A stretch of DNA of 64,000 bases from Sphingorhabdus lutea (GCF_001889025.1 NZ_CP018154.1:486001-550000), one strand, 5' to 3'. Positions 17,956 to 28,137 are shown, counted from the first letter of the stretch. Numbers and translations are program-made. Notes: generated by a model from the letters alone, not told the origin.

Positions 17956-19077
17956 TTATTTATCGAGTACATATTCAATTTTTGCGTTATAATTGCTTAT
18001 ATAATCGATGCTGCCCCTGCATTCAGGCATGATAGAGTTTTGTGACAGGCGAAATATCTCGCCATCCCAAACATATGATGCGCTCTGCCCACAATCGCCA
18101 AGGCCGCGAAATTTGACATAATGGTCCAAAGTTTGAGTTAATGGGTCCCACGCGCTATTCACTAAAATGGTTACACCATCGGGTTCTGTGCCATATTCAG
18201 TAATGTTAAATTTTGCTGGATAGTAAATCCAATTTTTGCCCTGTTTTTCTGCAATATAAATGGCATTGCTGATATTATATGCACCTGAACCGCAAAATAT
18301 AATAACTAATGCGCGTATCTTTCCCTTATAAGTGCCAAGGCTATAGACATTGTCTTCAATGTCCATCATGCGGTCTTCGCTGCAAGATGATTTTTCGGCG
18401 AAATTCTTTACCATTGCTTTGCTGGGCATGGCGGCTTCTTTTCCAATTTTGGCGGCTTTAATAATTGGAATTGACGGCGGGGATAGAGTGTAAATTTGAC
18501 GGCCCTTTGCCACAAGGGCACTGGTTGTCCCAGCGCGTTTTTGCAGCGCATCCATATAACGCAGGCTGGCAGACATGCCGTTTAAGGATAATGACCCCAA
18601 ATCTTTGCCACCCTTTCCTTTTAATTTTAAGATATTACCCTTTAACATTTGCGCAATTAAGGTGCTGGCATTGGAGTTTTTTATAACAAAATCGCCATTT
18701 GCCGTATTTGCACCGTCATTATTTGATTTATAATTATATGATTTGCCATCAATGATGAACTCAACGCTCTCTTTATCGCTTAACCCCTGTAAAATAATGG
18801 AGGCATTGCCCTTTTCATCTCTACCAGCTGTTCGTGAAATGATAAGCTCGGGAAATTCATCATTCCATATATCATTATAATCACGAAAAATAACCGTCCG
18901 GCATTGCAGCATATTGTCACAGCCAACGACCCAATCGGTAAAGTTCTTTACTTCCAAAAGTTTGACCATTTGATTCTTTGATGTGATGGTCGGTTTTTCT
19001 ATCGCAAATGCTGCAATGGGATTAAAATTTGTCCCGAACATAAATATGAAAAAGGCAAATATTTGGCCGAGTTTCAT
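17956..19077 (-). CDS. DUF1176 secreted protein
   Basis: The 373-residue protein has a signal peptide (KLGQIFAFFIFMFGTNFNPIAAFA in two parts: basic start then a hydrophobic run). The fold is recognised from WVVGCDNMLQCRTV near the mature start and WDPLTQTLDHYVKFRGLGDCG near the C-terminus, features of DUF1176. Several cysteines (CDNMLQC, CSED, GDCG, PECRG) suggest disulfides in the periplasm. Function is unknown. The start at 19077 follows GGAGA by 6 bases. It is divergent from the 3-hydroxyacyl-CoA dehydrogenase gene. Confidence 0.82.
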   Translation of the reverse strand: MKLGQIFAFFIFMFGTNFNPIAAFAIEKPTITSKNQMVKLLEVKNFTDWVVGCDNMLQCRTVIFRDYNDIWNDEFPELIISRTAGRDEKGNASIILQGLSDKESVEFIIDGKSYNYKSNNDGANTANGDFVIKNSNASTLIAQMLKGNILKLKGKGGKDLGSLSLNGMSASLRYMDALQKRAGTTSALVAKGRQIYTLSPPSIPIIKAAKIGKEAAMPSKAMVKNFAEKSSCSEDRMMDIEDNVYSLGTYKGKIRALVIIFCGSGAYNISNAIYIAEKQGKNWIYYPAKFNITEYGTEPDGVTILVNSAWDPLTQTLDHYVKFRGLGDCGQSASYVWDGEIFRLSQNSIMPECRGSIDYISNYNAKIEYVLDK

Positions 19078-19177
19078 GCAAGTCTCCATAAAAAAAGAGA
19101 TAAACAAGATTGAATATATTATTCCTATAGGGCAAATGGGCGGCAATTGAAATTATAATGATATAGAGGATCATCAC

Positions 19178-20047
19178 ATGAAGATCATTTCGGTTATTGG
19201 CGCGGGCCAAATGGGCGCCGGCATTGCACAGGTAAGCGCGGCGGCGGGATATGATGTCTTGTTATCCGACATAAATATTGAACAGGCAAATTTGGGGAAA
19301 CAGGGGATTGAAAAACAATTAAGCCGCCTTATTTCCAAAGAAAAAATGGACGCAAAAACGGCAGATGATATTTTAGGCCGTATTCAATGTATCGGTGATT
19401 ATGCGCCCTTATCCAATGCCGATTTGGTGATTGAGGCGGCGACCGAGCGTGAGGAAATTAAACGCAATATCTTTGATGCCGTCGGCAAGGTGATTGGCAA
19501 GGATGCAATTTTGGCATCAAATACATCGTCCATTCCCATTACCCGCATGGCACAGGCCGCCCCTGATCCAAGCCGCTTTATCGGCGTGCATTTTTTCAAT
19601 CCCGTGCCGATTATGGGATTGATTGAAATTATTCGCGGGCTTGCCACTTCGGATGAAACGGTGACGGCGATTACCGATTATGGCAAGAAATTGGGCAAGA
19701 AATTGGTGTTCGCCAATGATGCCCCGGGATTTATCGTCAACCGTGTGTTAATGCCCATGATAAATGAGGCTTGCTTTGCATTGGGCGAAGGCGTGGCGAA
19801 TATTCAGGATATTGATACCGCCTGCCAATTGGGGTTGAACCACCCTATGGGCCCGTTAACATTGGCGGATTTTGTCGGTTTGGATACTTGTTTGGAAATC
19901 ACCAAAATTTTGTTCCACAGCACAGGGGACAGCAAATTTCGTCCCGCGCCGATTTTGCAAAAATATGTGGAGGCAGGATGGCTTGGCCGTAAAACCAAAC
20001 GCGGTTTTTATGACTATAGCGGGGAAGTGCCCGTCCCAACACGTTAA
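19178..20047 (+). CDS. 3-hydroxybutyryl-CoA dehydrogenase
   Basis: The 289-residue cytoplasmic enzyme oxidises 3-hydroxyacyl-CoA with NAD. The NAD-binding Rossmann start is VIGAGQMGAGIAQVSA. The middle has ASNTSSIPIT and the catalytic histidine in IGVHFFNPVPIMGLIE (short form HFFNPV). The C-terminal domain shows GFIVNRVLMPMINEA and LGLNHPMGPL. Length and order are those of the short PaaH/HbdA type. AGAGGA precedes the ATG. A flavoprotein gene follows 27 bases later. Confidence 0.93.
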   Translation: MKIISVIGAGQMGAGIAQVSAAAGYDVLLSDINIEQANLGKQGIEKQLSRLISKEKMDAKTADDILGRIQCIGDYAPLSNADLVIEAATEREEIKRNIFDAVGKVIGKDAILASNTSSIPITRMAQAAPDPSRFIGVHFFNPVPIMGLIEIIRGLATSDETVTAITDYGKKLGKKLVFANDAPGFIVNRVLMPMINEACFALGEGVANIQDIDTACQLGLNHPMGPLTLADFVGLDTCLEITKILFHSTGDSKFRPAPILQKYVEAGWLGRKTKRGFYDYSGEVPVPTR

Positions 20048-20074
20048 TTTAATAAATATATATAGGGGGAAATT

Positions 20075-21688
20075 ATGCCGGTCCAATATGATGCGATTAT
20101 CATTGGGGGCGGGCATAATGGCCTTGTCTGCGCATATTATTTGGCCAAATCGGGGATGAAGGTGCGGATAGTGGAGGCGCGAGGCATTGTCGGCGGCTGC
20201 GCCGTGACCGAGGAATTCCACCCTGGTTTCCGGAATAGCGTGGCCAGCTATACCGTTAGTTTATTGCAACCCAAAATTATTGCCGATATGCAATTGGTGC
20301 GCCGCGGTTATAGGGTGGTGGAACGGCCCTTCTCCAATTATTTCCCTTTGCCAGATGGTGGGCATATGTTGGTTGGCGGCGGGGTAGAGCGCACACAGGC
20401 CGAATTTGCACGCTTTAATAAGAGTGATGCGGCGAAACTACCCGAATTTTATGCCATGTTGGAAAATGTCGCGGACTTATTGCGGTCATTGGCTATGCAG
20501 CCTCCACCTGATATAAATGGCGGGCTTTCCGCTTTATTTGATTTGGGCCGAACCCTTTGGCCAATGCGCGATTTGTCGGTAAAACAAAAAAATGAAATCA
20601 CGCATTTATTTACACGCAGCGCGCGTGATATTTTGGACGGGTGGTTTGAAAATGAACATATAAAGGCGGCCTTTGCCTTTGACTCTATTGTGGGTAATTA
20701 TGCCAGCCCCGACACGCCAGGAAGCGGCTATGTGCTTATCCATCATGTTTTTGGCGAGGTAAATGGCAATAAAGGTAGTTGGGGGCATGTGATAGGCGGC
20801 ATGGGCGCAATAACGCAAATGATGGCAGCGGCATGTGAAGAAGCAGGGGTGGAGATAAGTTTGAACAGTCCCGTTACAGAAATATTATACGATGAAAATA
20901 GAGCGCATAGCGTAAAATTATTGGATGGGCAGATTATTAAAGCATCCCATATTATTTCCAATGTCGGGCCAAAATTATTGGCAAAGTTGGTGGGTAAACA
21001 GGCAGGTACCGATTGGCCAGTGAAGGATTATAAAAGCGGATCGGGCAGTTTTAGAATGAATGTCGCCCTTTCTGCTTTGCCGAAATTTACCGGAATGCCG
21101 GAACAGGGCGACCATTTGAAAAGCGGCATCATCATAGCGCCGACCATGGACTATATGGACCGCGCTTTTCATGATGCACGCGCATATGGATGGTCAAAAT
21201 CACCTATCATTGAAATGCTTATCCCTTCTTTGGTGGATGACAGCTTATCGCCAAAGGGGCAGCATGTGGCCAGCCTTTTCTGCCAACAATTTGCGTCTCA
21301 TTTGCCCGATGGTCGCGTTTGGACGGACAAAGAGGAAGAAGCCGCCGCCGATCATATCATCGCCACCATCAACAAATATGCGCCGGGATTTTCTGACTTA
21401 ATTTTGGGCCGCATGATTTTAAGTCCCGCAGGATTGGAGGCGAAATTTGGCCTTATTGACGGGGATATTTTCCACGGCCGGATGAGTTTGGATCAAATTT
21501 GGATAAATCGGCCATGGATGGGGGCGGGAAATTATCATATGCCATTAAAGGGGCTGTATCTATGTGGATCCGGCGCACATCCCGGCGGCGGGGTAACGGG
21601 CGCCCCTGGTTATTTATGCGCACAGCAAATTTTATCGGGGCGCAAAATAATGAACAGAATAAAGCGCCGGTTTACTGCGCGGGATTAG
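20075..21688 (+). CDS. FAD-dependent oxidoreductase, PYROXD2/phytoene-desaturase-like
   Basis: The 537-residue flavoprotein opens with the FAD-binding motif IIIGGGHNGLVCAYYLAKSG and EARGIVGGCAVTEEF, typical of the PYROXD2 branch of carotenoid-desaturase-like enzymes. The C-terminal block LYLCGSGAHPGGGVTGAPG completes the FAD site. No other carotenoid genes are near, so a carotenoid role is not supported; the substrate is unknown. It follows the acyl-CoA dehydrogenase gene on the same strand. Its last 17 bases overlap the tail of the convergent SMR gene. Confidence 0.88.
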   Translation: MPVQYDAIIIGGGHNGLVCAYYLAKSGMKVRIVEARGIVGGCAVTEEFHPGFRNSVASYTVSLLQPKIIADMQLVRRGYRVVERPFSNYFPLPDGGHMLVGGGVERTQAEFARFNKSDAAKLPEFYAMLENVADLLRSLAMQPPPDINGGLSALFDLGRTLWPMRDLSVKQKNEITHLFTRSARDILDGWFENEHIKAAFAFDSIVGNYASPDTPGSGYVLIHHVFGEVNGNKGSWGHVIGGMGAITQMMAAACEEAGVEISLNSPVTEILYDENRAHSVKLLDGQIIKASHIISNVGPKLLAKLVGKQAGTDWPVKDYKSGSGSFRMNVALSALPKFTGMPEQGDHLKSGIIIAPTMDYMDRAFHDARAYGWSKSPIIEMLIPSLVDDSLSPKGQHVASLFCQQFASHLPDGRVWTDKEEEAAADHIIATINKYAPGFSDLILGRMILSPAGLEAKFGLIDGDIFHGRMSLDQIWINRPWMGAGNYHMPLKGLYLCGSGAHPGGGVTGAPGYLCAQQILSGRKIMNRIKRRFTARD

Positions 21689-22052
21689 CAGGGATTTCCG
21701 CTTTATCATGTGCATTGGCATCATGGCTGCTGGTTAAATTTAGGCCGATTGCGCCAATGCAGATAAGGGCGATAAAGCCCAATTGCGGCCATGACAGGCT
21801 TTGTTTAAAGGCAAGCCAGCCGATAATAGTTATCGCCATAATCCCCACGCCGGACCAAATGGCATAGGCGATGCCGACGGGAATTTTGGTAATCGCCACC
21901 GCCAAAAATGCAAAACATATCCAATAACAAAATATGGATGCGCCGCCCCATCCCCATTTGGTGAAACCGTCGGACAATTTCAAAAAAGACGTGCCCGCAA
22001 TTTCAAAAATAATGGCAATGGCCAAAAATAGCCAAGGTGAAAAAGCAGGCAT
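21672..22052 (-). CDS. Small multidrug resistance (SMR) transporter
   Basis: The 126-residue inner-membrane protein has four hydrophobic segments. Glu17 in AIIFEIAGTSFLKLSDGF matches the proton/substrate glutamate (Glu14) of EmrE, and YAIWSGVGI carries the conserved tryptophan. Family members expel lipophilic or guanidinium cations. The hydrophilic tail after TM4 (SSHDANAHDKAE) is a little longer than in EmrE. The start is preceded by AATAGGGGAATATAT. Its 3' end overlaps the flavoprotein gene by 17 bases. Confidence 0.92.
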   Translation of the reverse strand: MPAFSPWLFLAIAIIFEIAGTSFLKLSDGFTKWGWGGASIFCYWICFAFLAVAITKIPVGIAYAIWSGVGIMAITIIGWLAFKQSLSWPQLGFIALICIGAIGLNLTSSHDANAHDKAEIPANPAQ

Positions 22053-22081
22053 GATATATTCCCCTATTGCGTTAAAAAAAT

Positions 22082-23971
22082 TTATTCACCGTCAATAAAG
22101 GCAATATCCTTTATTTCCACATCATAATCGCCGGGCATAATCGCGCTGATGGTCAGTAAAGTGGCGTTCGCTGCCTGAAACCGGCCCAAATCGGCAAAGT
22201 TAATGCGGATATCCTGCCAATTATCGGTGACGGTGAAATTTTTGCTGTTCGGCATTTGGCCGCTTTTTTGTGAAAATGCCATGACGGCAAAGCCGCCGCC
22301 AGTGCCGCGAATGCGAAATGTCATCGCGCTTGCCGCCGAAATATCCTTGGGCGCAAATGGCGTGTCGCCAAGGACAAAGGCGATGCCGGCCCATTGGGCG
22401 AAGCTGCCCTTTTTGACGCTGCCAGAAATGCGTAGGCTGTCTTCACGACCTTTTGATAAAGTTGCGGTTGACCCGCCGCCCATAATCACATCGCTATTTA
22501 CATCCCACCCAATGCCAAATGGCGCGGTAATTTTTACCCCTTCACCTTCAAAATGAAAATTGGCGATATTGCCCAATATGCCATTATTGACTGCGGCGGT
22601 TTGTTTTGCTGTTTCACCCGCCAAAGCGGCATTATTTGCGCCACTATTTTCGCCTGAAATTGAGTTAGAGATCAAGTTAGAGATCTCGGCGCGTTTTGCC
22701 AAAATCAAATTTTTGGCGGATTGTCCATCTTTCCATATGTCGATAATATTGCGTGTGGCGGTGATATCCTTTGTTGGGTCGCCCTTTACCAATAATAAAT
22801 CAGCCTTCATCCCATTGGCGATACGTCCCCTGTCGGTCAATTTATATGCCTTTGCCGGATTGGCGGTCGCCGCGCTTAATGCCTGAGCGGGACTTAACCC
22901 TGCTTTTACCAATAATTGCAATTCACGGTGCATGGAAATGCCATAATAAACACCCGGATTACCTGCATCTGTCCCCGCCAAAATGAGCACGCCAGCATTG
23001 GCAAATGCAGATATGCTTTGCGCCATATTTGCGTCCAATTTGGCGCTGCGATCCGGCCCGAAACTTTGGTTGATATTATCCTTTGCAATTTCGGGTAATA
23101 AACCTGCAAAATTTTCATTTCTTAATAGGCTGGCCGTGCCTTTGCGGCCATGGAATCCTTCAAAAACGCTATATGTTGGGGTGATGAAAACGCCCTTTTC
23201 CTTGGCCAATGCAATAATGGCGTCATCGGCGCTTTTATCAAAAAACATATGGACAAGGCCGTCTGCGCCGGATGAAATGGTATCAAATGCACTGTCATAA
23301 TCCTGCACATGGACCACGGCCAATTTGCCATTATCATGTGCGGCCTTTATCAACGCCTTTGTCGTTGCGCTGTCCAAAGTGGGCAGGGGGCGGCCAAAGC
23401 TGCTGCCGGGTTCGCGCACAATTTTAATAAAATCAGATCCTTCTTCTATACGAGATTTCACCCATGAATCTGCCTCTTGCGGGGTGGTAAGGGTTGGCAC
23501 GGAAACGCCAAATTGTGTGCCATGCCCGCCCGGTGCGGTGGCCAAAAAGCCCGCGCTATATAAATCGGCAACGTCTTTATTTTCACCATTTTTGGTTTTG
23601 GCGCGAATATCGGCATTGACTGTGGGCGGGGTGAACATATCCAATTGGGTGGTCACACCGAATAATAAAGGAGTATCCATCGCCATCATGGCGTGCACAT
23701 GGCTGTCAATCATGCCGGGTAACAGGGTCAAATCTGTTCCATCAATAATGATTTGCGCGTCCTTTACATCGCCTTTAAAATCAATATCGGCAATTTTATC
23801 ATCCTTAATCAACACCGAAGAAGTGCCAATATTTCGCACGCCATCGAAAATTTGCACATTTTGGATTAAGGTGGTTTGCGGCGATGTCATGGCCAAAGCG
23901 GGCAGGGAAATTGCAGATAATAGGCCCGATAATATAATTGCCGATTTTGACGATATATATATTGATTTCAT
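22082..23971 (-). CDS. Secreted amidohydrolase fused to a CIA30 domain
   Basis: The 629-residue protein starts with a signal peptide (to about ALAMTS). An imidazolonepropionase-like amidohydrolase domain (about 30-430) has PGMIDSHVHAM with the metal-binding HxH, a later VHVQD / GLVHMFF histidine region and LAGTDAGNPG. After a low-complexity linker (440-470) the C-terminal 155 residues (GIGWDVNSDVIMGGGSTATL onward, ending with DYDVEIKDIAFIDGE) look like a CIA30/galactose-binding-like sandwich. A periplasmic hydrolase with an accessory binding domain is likely; the substrate is unknown. It is divergent from the LacI gene. Confidence 0.85.
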   Translation of the reverse strand: MKSIYISSKSAIILSGLLSAISLPALAMTSPQTTLIQNVQIFDGVRNIGTSSVLIKDDKIADIDFKGDVKDAQIIIDGTDLTLLPGMIDSHVHAMMAMDTPLLFGVTTQLDMFTPPTVNADIRAKTKNGENKDVADLYSAGFLATAPGGHGTQFGVSVPTLTTPQEADSWVKSRIEEGSDFIKIVREPGSSFGRPLPTLDSATTKALIKAAHDNGKLAVVHVQDYDSAFDTISSGADGLVHMFFDKSADDAIIALAKEKGVFITPTYSVFEGFHGRKGTASLLRNENFAGLLPEIAKDNINQSFGPDRSAKLDANMAQSISAFANAGVLILAGTDAGNPGVYYGISMHRELQLLVKAGLSPAQALSAATANPAKAYKLTDRGRIANGMKADLLLVKGDPTKDITATRNIIDIWKDGQSAKNLILAKRAEISNLISNSISGENSGANNAALAGETAKQTAAVNNGILGNIANFHFEGEGVKITAPFGIGWDVNSDVIMGGGSTATLSKGREDSLRISGSVKKGSFAQWAGIAFVLGDTPFAPKDISAASAMTFRIRGTGGGFAVMAFSQKSGQMPNSKNFTVTDNWQDIRINFADLGRFQAANATLLTISAIMPGDYDVEIKDIAFIDGE

Positions 23972-24180
23972 GATAAAATATTCCCCTATTTTGCCCCTTT
24001 GGCAATATTATTTTAATCGCCAAATTTATCCCAAATTTTAAATATATTGGGCAGCGATGAACAGCATTTTTTGGCAAAGCCATGATAAATTTCTGCCAAC
24101 ATAATAAAGTGGGTGAAAATGCTGGCCAAAATCCTTCATCCTTTGTTGACAAGGCGGTCATATTTGGCCACGAATATCCT

Positions 24181-25206
24181 ATGGCGCGGGGTGCAAAAAG
24201 ATCGACAAGTAAAGATGTCGCAAAATTGGCGGGGGTTTCCCCCAAAACTGTGTCACGGGTGTTTAATGATGAACCCCATGTTACCCCTGCTGTCCGTGAA
24301 AAGGTGATGAAAGCAGCAGAGGAGCTGCATTATCATCCCAATATTATGGCGCGTGGTTTGGTGCGGCGGCGTTCATTCCTTATCGGTTTAATATATGAAC
24401 GGCCCAGCCCCAGCTATGTTGTGGAGTTACAGCGCGGCGCGCTGCGCCGATTAAAGGATGAAAGATATCGTTTAATCGTCTTGTCCATGGAATCGATGAA
24501 TGAACAGCCAAAGGACCTTGCCATTTTGGCGCGAAATACCGCGCTGGATGGTATTATCCTTGCCCCGCCTGCATGTGATATTCCAGAGATATTGGACGGA
24601 TTAACAAAGGCGAAAATCCCATTTTCGCGTATCGCGCCGGTGGCTATTCCTGATTTGGGGCTTTGCACCACCATGGACGATGTTGCCGCCGCATATGAAA
24701 GTGCGCAATATTTAACCGATTTGGGGCATCGTGATGTTGCCATTATAAAGGGCGATCCATTACATGCGGCCAGTGCGCGGCGGACGGAGGGGTATATTAA
24801 ATGCCTGACCGAACAGAATATCAGCATCAATCCCAATTGGGTTGAGGAGGGTAATTTCAGCTTTGAATCAGGATATGACGCGGCCATGCGGATTTTAAGC
24901 CATGACAAAAAGCCAACCGCAATTTTGGCACAAAATGACGATATGGCGGTGGGCGCAATGTCGGCCGCGCAGGAGCTTGGCCTGTCTATTCCCGGTGATA
25001 TCAGCATTGTGGGATATGATGATTCCGAAATTGCGCGAACGGTTTGGCCGCGCCTTACCACCGTAAGGCAACCGGTGGAGGATATGGCGTTTCAGGCGGC
25101 TGATTTATTGTTAAAACAATTTGATGACATGGCCTATGTCGCCCCTGCGCCCCTGCCGCATGAAATGATGATCCGGCAAAGCGCAGCGCCGCCGCGCAAT
25201 GATTAG
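24181..25206 (+). CDS. LacI-family transcriptional regulator
   Basis: The 341-residue protein has a helix-turn-helix STSKDVAKLAGVSPKTVSRV (within 8-28) with the hinge helix region NIMARGL, and a periplasmic-binding-protein-like sensor domain (about 65-335). Family members are released from DNA by a sugar or sugar phosphate. ATG 24181 is the only start that puts the HTH near the N-terminus; no SD precedes it, and TTGACA at 24146 would place the transcript start close to the ATG, so a leaderless mRNA is possible. It overlaps the transporter gene by 8 bases. It probably controls the glucan locus; the 31351 operator is a candidate target. Confidence 0.92.
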   Translation: MARGAKRSTSKDVAKLAGVSPKTVSRVFNDEPHVTPAVREKVMKAAEELHYHPNIMARGLVRRRSFLIGLIYERPSPSYVVELQRGALRRLKDERYRLIVLSMESMNEQPKDLAILARNTALDGIILAPPACDIPEILDGLTKAKIPFSRIAPVAIPDLGLCTTMDDVAAAYESAQYLTDLGHRDVAIIKGDPLHAASARRTEGYIKCLTEQNISINPNWVEEGNFSFESGYDAAMRILSHDKKPTAILAQNDDMAVGAMSAAQELGLSIPGDISIVGYDDSEIARTVWPRLTTVRQPVEDMAFQAADLLLKQFDDMAYVAPAPLPHEMMIRQSAAPPRND

Positions 25207-26452
25207 CAGAAAAGAAAAATATTGTTATGCGGCCGGTGACTGGGGATTTAATCTGGTCTGGATGTCAATTGAACTTTATCTGTTATTTTTTTATATCCAA
25301 ATTTTACATCTCCCTTTGCCGGTGGCATCGGCCATATTTTTGGCGGGCGCGGTTTTGGATTGGGTTTCTGATCCCTTAATTGGGGCATTGGCGGACAGAT
25401 TTTCAGACCGCGTGCCGCTGCGCGCATGGGTGTTAATCTGTGGGCCAGCCATGGGGGCGGCATTGGTTTTGGCCTTTTCTTCTCCTGAATTAAGCGGGCT
25501 GATGCTCTTTGTTTATGTGCTTATCACCCATTTATTTTTACGATTTTGTTATAGTATTGGAAACATCCCCTATGCCGCATTAACCGCGCGGATGACGGAC
25601 AGGGCGGATGATCATGTTGCCTTAACCGGGGTGCGGATGCAGGGCGCGGCATTGGGGGGGATTAGCGCGGCGATAATATATAATCTTATCCCTGCTTCCA
25701 ATAATGTTGATGCGGGGCGGTTTATGATGGGGGCGGTCATTTTGGCCTTTGCCGCGCAACCATTTTTATTGGCCACATTTTTGGGGGTGAAGGAAAAAAT
25801 AATAACTGCGCCAGATACAGAAAAATTTGCTCCATGGCAGCAAATAAAGGACTTTGTCGCATTATTAACGCAATCCGCAGCGATGCGCCGTTTAATGATA
25901 ACGATAATTTTTGCGGGATTAAGCTGTACGATGTTAAGCAAATCGCTCTTATTCCTATTCTCCGAAATGGGGGAGGGGGAATTGGGTTATCGCGTGGCGC
26001 TGTCTCCTTCATTGGCATTATTATTAACCGTGCCCATTTGGTTGGTGGTGGAAAAGAAATTGGGCCGTGTGCCAACATTATTATTGTCATTATTTCTTAA
26101 TTTTTCGGCATTGATATTGGCGTGGTTGGCCCTGCCCCATATATTGGCAACCGCATCATTTTACCTTATCGCAATTATTGCCAGCTGCGGCATGTCGATT
26201 ATGTTTTGGTCGCTTGTCCCTGCCGTGATAGCCGATGTGGAGGCGGCACATAAAATTGGATGCGCCGCAAGAATTTATGCGCTAACCACCACGGCGCGAA
26301 AATTGGGTCAGGCTCTTTCACCTCAGGTCATTACGTTAAGTTTGGCATATAGCCCAAATGCTTCGGTCATGCCGGGTTTGGTTGTGGCTGCTTTAATGGC
26401 TTTGTTGGTTACTTATTTTTACCGTCCTATTCGTCAAATTAGGCCTAAATAA
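25199..26452 (+). CDS. GPH-type (glycoside-pentoside-hexuronide:cation) MFS transporter
   Basis: The 417-residue protein has about 12 membrane segments. The GPH signature is DWVSDPLIGALADRFSDR at about 53-70; NIPYAALTARMTDRADDH is the matching central block. Such carriers import glycosides with Na+ or H+. The gene begins inside the end of lacI (8-base overlap), so the two are translated from one mRNA. With the TonB receptor and GH3 enzyme nearby it is the likely inner-membrane importer for the products of glucan or glucoside hydrolysis. Confidence 0.87.
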   Translation: MISRKEKYCYAAGDWGFNLVWMSIELYLLFFYIQILHLPLPVASAIFLAGAVLDWVSDPLIGALADRFSDRVPLRAWVLICGPAMGAALVLAFSSPELSGLMLFVYVLITHLFLRFCYSIGNIPYAALTARMTDRADDHVALTGVRMQGAALGGISAAIIYNLIPASNNVDAGRFMMGAVILAFAAQPFLLATFLGVKEKIITAPDTEKFAPWQQIKDFVALLTQSAAMRRLMITIIFAGLSCTMLSKSLLFLFSEMGEGELGYRVALSPSLALLLTVPIWLVVEKKLGRVPTLLLSLFLNFSALILAWLALPHILATASFYLIAIIASCGMSIMFWSLVPAVIADVEAAHKIGCAARIYALTTTARKLGQALSPQVITLSLAYSPNASVMPGLVVAALMALLVTYFYRPIRQIRPK

Positions 26453-26461
26453 ATAACTTTT

Positions 26462-28015
26462 TTATCGGCCACTCCATCCCGCGCCAACACCAAAATTGGG
26501 CCGTCTTTTCTCATTGGGATCAATCAGCATGTTTAATATCGCATCATGGGTGGGTGCGGCATGGCGATAGGCGGCCATAGCGCCCTTCATCTGGCCCATA
26601 ATGTTGCACACTTCATCAAATGGGGCGATGTCGGCCAATGGGTCAATATATTTGGGTGTAATTTCCATTCCAGCAGCCACATAAAACCAGCTCATATCCG
26701 AAAACAGCTCTTTTCTGCGGGATGATATGCGCCCGCTTTGTGCAAAAAGCTCCATTTTATGGGCAAGGCTATCAGGTAATTTATTATGGCGCATGGCATC
26801 CCAAAATGGTTCTCCATGACGTTGATTGGGATAATAATGCAGCAATAGGAAATCGCGAATATGGCTGTATTCCGCCTCTATTTCAGCATTATAGGCACGG
26901 CGCAGGGCGGGATCAAAATTTTTATCCGGAAAATAATCCAGCAATCGGTTTAATCCAGTGTGAATTAAATGGATACTGGTTGATTCCAATGGTTCTAAAA
27001 ATCCAGCGGACAGCCCAATGGCGATGCAATTGCCAATCCAACCGCTTTTGCGATATCCGGCGGTGAATTTCAAAAAACGTGGCTCGGCCAATTTGGGGCT
27101 GTCCAGCCCGTCAAGCAGGCTTTGCGCCGCACGGTCATCATCGGTAAAAGTGCTGGAATAAACATATCCATTGCCGATACGGTTTTGCAGGGGAATGCGC
27201 CATTGCCACCCCGCCTCCTTTGCCGTGGCGATGGTATAGGGCGTGCGTGTTTCATGCGGTTCGCTTTGCACCGCAACCGCGCGGTCACAGGGCAGCCAAT
27301 TGCTCCAATCCACATATCCGCTTTGCAATGCTTCCTCAATCAACAAACCGCGAAATCCGGTGCAATCAATATATAAATCGGCGGTCAATTCGTCACCATT
27401 ATTCAGGATTAAGCCGTCTATCCATTCGCCGTCCCGCACCTTGCTACGTTCAACCTTTGCATCATGATGGATAACGCCCGCTTTTTGTGAATGGTCGCGC
27501 AGAAATTTTGCGACCAGCCCTGCATCAAAATGCATGGCATAGGCCACCGCGCCGCCGGGCCAATTGCCATCGGGCGATGGAAAGGCAAATTTATTATCCT
27601 CGGCCAAGGCAATGGCGGGGCAAAAATCGGCGAAATTTTCATCATGCCCATGGGTCTTATTTTTCCACCAATAATGGTGAAATGGTCGTTGGTTAATGGT
27701 GATACCCAAATTGCCAAAGGGGTGCCAATATTGTTGGCCCTGCCGCACCCAATTTTTGAACAATATGGCCAGTTTAAATGTCGCCTGACATTGGCGGATA
27801 AATTCAACCTCATCTGCGCCAATATTGCGCAGAAATTCAAAAATCGGTGGAATTGTCGCCTCGCCTACGCCAATGGTGGGGATGTCGGATGATTCAATCA
27901 GGGTGATCTTCACCCCGCTATCTTTTAATATCGCGCCCAATAATGCCGCCGTGGACCAGCCCGATGTGCCGCCGCCGATAATGGCAATGGATTGGATTTT
28001 ATCATCTTTATTCAT
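26462..28015 (-). CDS. Tryptophan-halogenase-family flavoprotein
   Basis: The 517-residue protein has the FAD motif IIGGGTSGWSTAALLG (12-27), GVGEATIPP (49-57), the lysine equivalent to the catalytic Lys of PrnA (Lys81 in ATFKLAI), and a block near GWQWRIPLQNRIG that corresponds to the WxWxIP signature. All the known halogenase marks are therefore present. In sphingomonads and Caulobacter such genes commonly sit beside TonB receptors in carbohydrate loci, where no halogenated product is known. The TonB receptor gene lies directly upstream, separated by two tandem hairpins. Confidence 0.9.
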   Translation of the reverse strand: MNKDDKIQSIAIIGGGTSGWSTAALLGAILKDSGVKITLIESSDIPTIGVGEATIPPIFEFLRNIGADEVEFIRQCQATFKLAILFKNWVRQGQQYWHPFGNLGITINQRPFHHYWWKNKTHGHDENFADFCPAIALAEDNKFAFPSPDGNWPGGAVAYAMHFDAGLVAKFLRDHSQKAGVIHHDAKVERSKVRDGEWIDGLILNNGDELTADLYIDCTGFRGLLIEEALQSGYVDWSNWLPCDRAVAVQSEPHETRTPYTIATAKEAGWQWRIPLQNRIGNGYVYSSTFTDDDRAAQSLLDGLDSPKLAEPRFLKFTAGYRKSGWIGNCIAIGLSAGFLEPLESTSIHLIHTGLNRLLDYFPDKNFDPALRRAYNAEIEAEYSHIRDFLLLHYYPNQRHGEPFWDAMRHNKLPDSLAHKMELFAQSGRISSRRKELFSDMSWFYVAAGMEITPKYIDPLADIAPFDEVCNIMGQMKGAMAAYRHAAPTHDAILNMLIDPNEKRRPNFGVGAGWSGR

Positions 28016-28103
28016 ATTTTATATGCCACCATATATGGGGTAAAAGGTCAATCTTATCCGCCAAATTTATCACCAATTACTCCAGAAAAAAAAGGGGGCA
28101 GAT

Positions 28104-28137
28104 AAAAAAAGGGGGGCGGCTATTGCGGACCGCCCCA
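28104..28137 (-). terminator. Rho-independent terminator between TonB receptor and halogenase genes
   Basis: On the minus strand GGGGCGG, an 8-9 base loop, CCGCCCC then CC and seven T. It lies after the TonB receptor stop and before the halogenase start, so it should reduce read-through into the halogenase gene. It is copy A of a duplicated hairpin. Confidence 0.75.
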
